A stretch of 64,000 bases of DNA from Microbispora catharanthi (lineage in GTDB: Bacteria; Actinomycetota; Actinomycetes; Streptosporangiales; Streptosporangiaceae): the NCBI RefSeq assembly GCF_006334915.2, contig NZ_VDMA02000003.1:124001-188000 (forward strand), written 5' to 3'. The notes beneath the pieces are model-generated. The model was not told the origin of the DNA. It made no database searches and worked only from the letters and a program-made list of their open reading frames with translations. The translations under genes were made by a program, and so were the position numbers. Positions 61,434-64,000 of this stretch are shown here, in pieces (within the stretch, counting starts at the first letter, position 1; every line of letters starts with the position of its first letter).

Positions 61434-61848
61434 CACAGCCGCCGTGTCACGCGCGCCGGGTTGCCGACCGCGACGACGTTCGCGCCGACGTCCTCGGTCA
61501 CGACCGCTCCGGCCCCGATCACGGTGTTCTCGCCGATGGTCACACCCGGCAGGATGATCGCGCCGCCGCCGATCCAGACGTTGTCACCGATCGTGATCGG
61601 TTCCGCGGCCTCCAGCTTCGCCCGGCGCGGCTCGGGGTCGACCGGGTGCGTCGGGTTAAGCAGCTGCACGTTCGGGCCGATCTGGCAGTCTCGCCGATCG
61701 TGATCGCTGCGACGCCGAGCGCGGTCAGGTTGTAGTTGACGAAGGTGCGGGCGCCGATGGTGATGTTCTCGCCGTAGTCGACGTACAGCGGCGGCCTGAC
61801 GACCGCCCCCTCGCCCAGGCTCCCCAGGAGTGCACGTTTGTACGCATC
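61433..61848 (-). pseudogene. Maltose/galactoside O-acetyltransferase remnant
   Basis: Reading from 61848 the reverse strand gives [20 protein letters not shown] and [20 protein letters not shown], then shifts frame near 61690 to [19 protein letters not shown] and [20 protein letters not shown], ending [13 protein letters not shown]. These are the hexapeptide-repeat motifs of sugar O-acetyltransferases. One base appears lost in the sequence GGCGAGACTGCC. The usual N-terminal 50-60 residues and a start codon are missing. Its stop overlaps the start of the broken TetR gene (TGATG). Confidence 0.8.
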
Positions 61849-61916
61849 GGGCGCGGGCCCGCCCTGTCACGCCGGCCGCTTGCCCCGGTCGCGCCGGGGG
61901 CGAGAACGACGAACCG

Positions 61917-62798
61917 CTAGACGATGGGCGGGCGGCCGAGGCGGAGCATGCGCCAGGCGGTGCGCCAGGCCATCGGACGGCGCTCGCCCGCGGGCTCGCG
62001 CAGCCCTTCGAAGAAGCCGCGGAACCACGCCTTGATCGCGGGCATCGAGCGCTCGCGTACGAGCGTGAGCACGACCCAGTTGAGCAGGTAGAACATCGCG
62101 AGCGGCCACGGCAGGTTGCGCCGGGCCAGCCAGACGCGGTTGCGGGCGTTCAGCCGGTAGAAGTCCGTGTGCCTGGACGGCAGCACCAGCGGGTGGTACA
62201 TGACCGTCTCGGCGTCATACTCGATGCGGTAGCCCTCGCCCAGCAGGCGCCAGGCGAGGTCGGTCTCCTCGTGGGCGTAGAAGAACCGCTCGGGCAACCC
62301 GCCGACCTGCAGGAACGCCGACTTGCGGATCGCGCAGGCGCCGCCGAGGAAGGTCGTCACCGGAGAGGACCGCTCGGGGTCGCCGGCCCGCAGGCGGGGC
62401 ACGTGCCGCCGCTGCACCGAGCCGCCCTCGGGGTCCATCACCCGGAAGCTGATCACGGCGAGGTCGGGCTCGTGCGTGAACCGCTCGCGGACGTGCGCGG
62501 CGACCTTGGAGTTGGCGTACCAGCCGTCGTCGTCCAGGAACAGGACGATGTCGCCCGAGCACTCCTGCACGCCGCGGTTGCGCCCCTCGGGGATGCCCGC
62601 GTTGTGCTCCAGCCGTACGGTCTTGATCGTCGCGGCGGAGCCGGGGAGCGGCCGGGCGGTCAGCTCCGGCACGTCCGCGCCGTTGCCGACGACGACCACC
62701 TCGATATCGCCGTCGGTCTGGGTGAGCGCGGATTCCACTGCCCGGTCGAGCTCGGCGATCCTGTTGCCCATGGTGAGGATGACACAGGAGATTTTCAC
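61917..62798 (-). CDS. GT2 family glycosyltransferase
   Basis: A 293-residue rhamnosyltransferase-like GT2 enzyme. [48 protein letters not shown] (metal site), [20 protein letters not shown] and [18 protein letters not shown] are typical of enzymes adding rhamnose or similar sugars. A membrane-associating helix ([17 protein letters not shown]) lies near the end. GTG start at 62798. It is downstream of the CDP-alcohol transferase gene with a 180-base gap that contains no gene. Acceptor unknown. Confidence 0.9.
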   Translation of the reverse strand: MKISCVILTMGNRIAELDRAVESALTQTDGDIEVVVVGNGADVPELTARPLPGSAATIKTVRLEHNAGIPEGRNRGVQECSGDIVLFLDDDGWYANSKVAAHVRERFTHEPDLAVISFRVMDPEGGSVQRRHVPRLRAGDPERSSPVTTFLGGACAIRKSAFLQVGGLPERFFYAHEETDLAWRLLGEGYRIEYDAETVMYHPLVLPSRHTDFYRLNARNRVWLARRNLPWPLAMFYLLNWVVLTLVRERSMPAIKAWFRGFFEGLREPAGERRPMAWRTAWRMLRLGRPPIV

Positions 62799-62978
62799 CG
62801 CGTCATCGCCTCGACGTGGGGCGCACTACACACGACTTCATGATCACCGAGTCTGTATGGCCGGGCAATCCGGAATCTGCCTGGTTTACCGTGGAATAAG
62901 GGTATCGGAACTGCCACCAAACCCCTACCCAACCGCGAATGTACGGCCGATCGGCACGCCGGGCGGGAAACGACGCGC

Positions 62979-63737
62979 TCATGACAGCCGCCGGGAGGCG
63001 AGGATGCTGACCAGGTGCAGCAAGAGCTGGACTCCCGCGATGACGACGCAGGCGACCACGAGGATCCGGGTGGCGGAGAACCAGTTGTCGAGCACCGCCG
63101 CGACCACGACGATCAGCGACAGCTCGACGGCCTGGATCACCCGGTGGAACCGCAGCACCGCCGCGGCCCTGCGGGCCAGCGCGAGCCGCGGCGAGCTGAA
63201 CTGCTGCGCCGCCGCCTCGGTGGTCGCCACCAGGCCCGACCGGGCGCGGGCGACGTCGACCAGATCGGTCTCCGACTTGATCAGAATCGCGCCGAGCGCC
63301 GCCGCCACGCCCATGACCGTGTACCAGTCGGGCAGAGTCTCCGAGGCCCGGAAGCCCAGCCCGATCAGCAGCGCCGCCTCGGCGAAGTAGTGCCCGACCC
63401 GGTCGAGGTAGACCCCGGTGATCGAGGTGCGGCCGGACCACCGGGCCAGCTCCCCGTCGGAGCAGTCGAGCAGCAGATAGACCTGGATGAGCAGGGCCGC
63501 GCCCAGCGCCGCCCAGAAGCCGGGGAGGGCGAGCACGGCGCCCGCCGCCACCCCGCACACGATCATCAGGCCGGTGACCTGGTTCGGCGAGATGGGGGTC
63601 TTGGCCAGCAGCCAAGTGGCGTAGATGGACAGGCGCCGCATGTACAGCAGGCCGGCCCAGTGCTCGCCGCTGCGGCGGTCCATGGTGGTCTGCGGCTGGG
63701 CGACCGCGCGAAGCTCAGCGACCGACGGCGCGGACAT
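62979..63737 (-). CDS. CDP-alcohol phosphatidyltransferase family protein
   Basis: A 252-residue membrane enzyme with about six helices that joins a CDP-activated alcohol to a second alcohol. The motif reads DCSDGELARWSGRTSITG then VYLDRVGHY: D..DG..AR........G...D...H. The last residue, Asp in the classical motif and proposed to be the base, is His here. ATG at 63737 overlaps the upstream dehydrogenase stop by 23 bases. Placement beside a glycerol-1-phosphate dehydrogenase-like gene and a GT2 suggests a polar lipid or polyol-phosphate product; this is inference. Confidence 0.9.
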   Translation of the reverse strand: MSAPSVAELRAVAQPQTTMDRRSGEHWAGLLYMRRLSIYATWLLAKTPISPNQVTGLMIVCGVAAGAVLALPGFWAALGAALLIQVYLLLDCSDGELARWSGRTSITGVYLDRVGHYFAEAALLIGLGFRASETLPDWYTVMGVAAALGAILIKSETDLVDVARARSGLVATTEAAAQQFSSPRLALARRAAAVLRFHRVIQAVELSLIVVVAAVLDNWFSATRILVVACVVIAGVQLLLHLVSILASRRLS

Positions 63738-64000
63738 AGTCCTCAACTCTCCCACGGACCTCGTGCTCCGACAGCCGGAGGTGCTCAAGAATGGTGTAGC
63801 GGCCGGGCCGGGTGCTGGGGGCCAGCATCACCGCGGCCGTGAATTGTTCGGTCGTCAGGCCGACGTCGCCGGGCACGACGGGCAGGCCGTGCCGTCCGAG
63901 GCAGCCGGTCACCTGGCCGAGCCGGTGCGCGTCCTCACGGAGGAAGTAGCAGAACGCCGCGCCGATGCCGGCCAGCTCACCGTGGTTGGAGGTGCCGGGG
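63715..64000 (-). CDS. Iron-containing alcohol / glycerol-1-phosphate dehydrogenase family protein, partial
   Basis: Only the last 95 codons are present; the 5' part lies beyond the window. The reverse strand reads PGTSNHGELAGIGAAFCYFL, VTGCLGRHGLPVVPGDVGLT and STRPGRYTILEHLRLSEHEV. The SNHGELAGIG stretch supplies a metal-ligand His region of the family, which includes EgsA/AraM sn-glycerol-1-phosphate dehydrogenases. It is the upstream partner of the CDP-alcohol transferase, with overlapping ends. The assignment is from C-terminal sequence only. Confidence 0.75.
   Translation of the reverse strand, partial: PGTSNHGELAGIGAAFCYFLREDAHRLGQVTGCLGRHGLPVVPGDVGLTTEQFTAAVMLAPSTRPGRYTILEHLRLSEHEVRGRVEDYVRAVGR

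Overview
The window is high-GC actinobacterial chromosome with mainly GTG, TTG and ATG starts and almost no non-coding space. Gene order suggests a sporulating or filamentous actinomycete, most likely of the family Streptosporangiaceae. This rests on a WhiB-type regulator, actinobacteria-specific families (DUF3499, DUF5719, DUF6114, DUF6230), a complete F420 set and a wall-polymer block. The placement is inferred from gene content, not from a marker gene. The order sahH, SIS protein, Trm112, phosphomannomutase, DUF3499, metallopeptidase-like, whiB, fbiA, fbiB, manC, LCP broadly parallels what is known for Mycobacterium tuberculosis around Rv3248c to Rv3267, so the middle is an ancient actinobacterial neighbourhood.

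Layout. 1-3609: a partial SpoIIM-type protein divergent from an RDD membrane protein, then a secreted LVIVD-repeat protein divergent from a DUF305 lipoprotein. 3709-7538: an NTF2-like protein, an OmpR-type two-component pair and an orphan ABC-2-like membrane protein. 7553-10802: two tandem S-adenosylhomocysteine hydrolase paralogues and a small MerR regulator. 10833-13879: a DUF6230/DUF6114 envelope pair and a cation diffusion facilitator. 13914-22558: sugar-phosphate and wall genes (SIS isomerase-like, Trm112-like, ManB, DUF3499, degenerate metallopeptidase, DUF5719, a large membrane glycosyltransferase) ending in whiB. 22751-32284: a glutamine/proline-rich membrane protein, then fbiA-fbiB and fbiC, with a ricin-type lectin and a substrate-binding/VWA protein between them. 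32413-53550: a glycan-assembly region with ManC, four further glycosyltransferases (GT4, GT4, GT2, GT4), two UPF0104 flippase-like paralogues, a methyltransferase, two FtsX-ectodomain-like proteins, two GT-C membrane proteins, an LCP ligase-type protein and an acyltransferase. 53599-58062: an ECF42-type sigma factor with its YciI/DGPF partner, an acetoacetate-decarboxylase-like protein and a NarL-type two-component pair. 58190-61063: a lipoprotein and an ABC exporter. 61074-61848: decayed TetR and acetyltransferase genes. 61917-64000: a GT2, a CDP-alcohol phosphatidyltransferase and a partial iron-containing alcohol/glycerol-1-phosphate dehydrogenase.

How it fits together. ManB and ManC would make GDP-mannose or a related sugar nucleotide. 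The DPM-like GT2 would load it on polyprenyl phosphate. GT-C proteins would use lipid-linked sugars outside the membrane, GT4 enzymes would build an oligosaccharide inside, UPF0104 proteins may help move it, and the LCP protein would ligate the polymer to peptidoglycan. The F420 genes sit inside this block by old synteny rather than by obvious function. The least explained elements are the paired orphan FtsX-like ectodomains, a short SD-equipped ORF coupled to the LCP gene, the second SAH hydrolase, the DUF6230/DUF6114 pair, and the CDP-alcohol transferase with an altered motif next to a glycerol-1-phosphate dehydrogenase-like gene.
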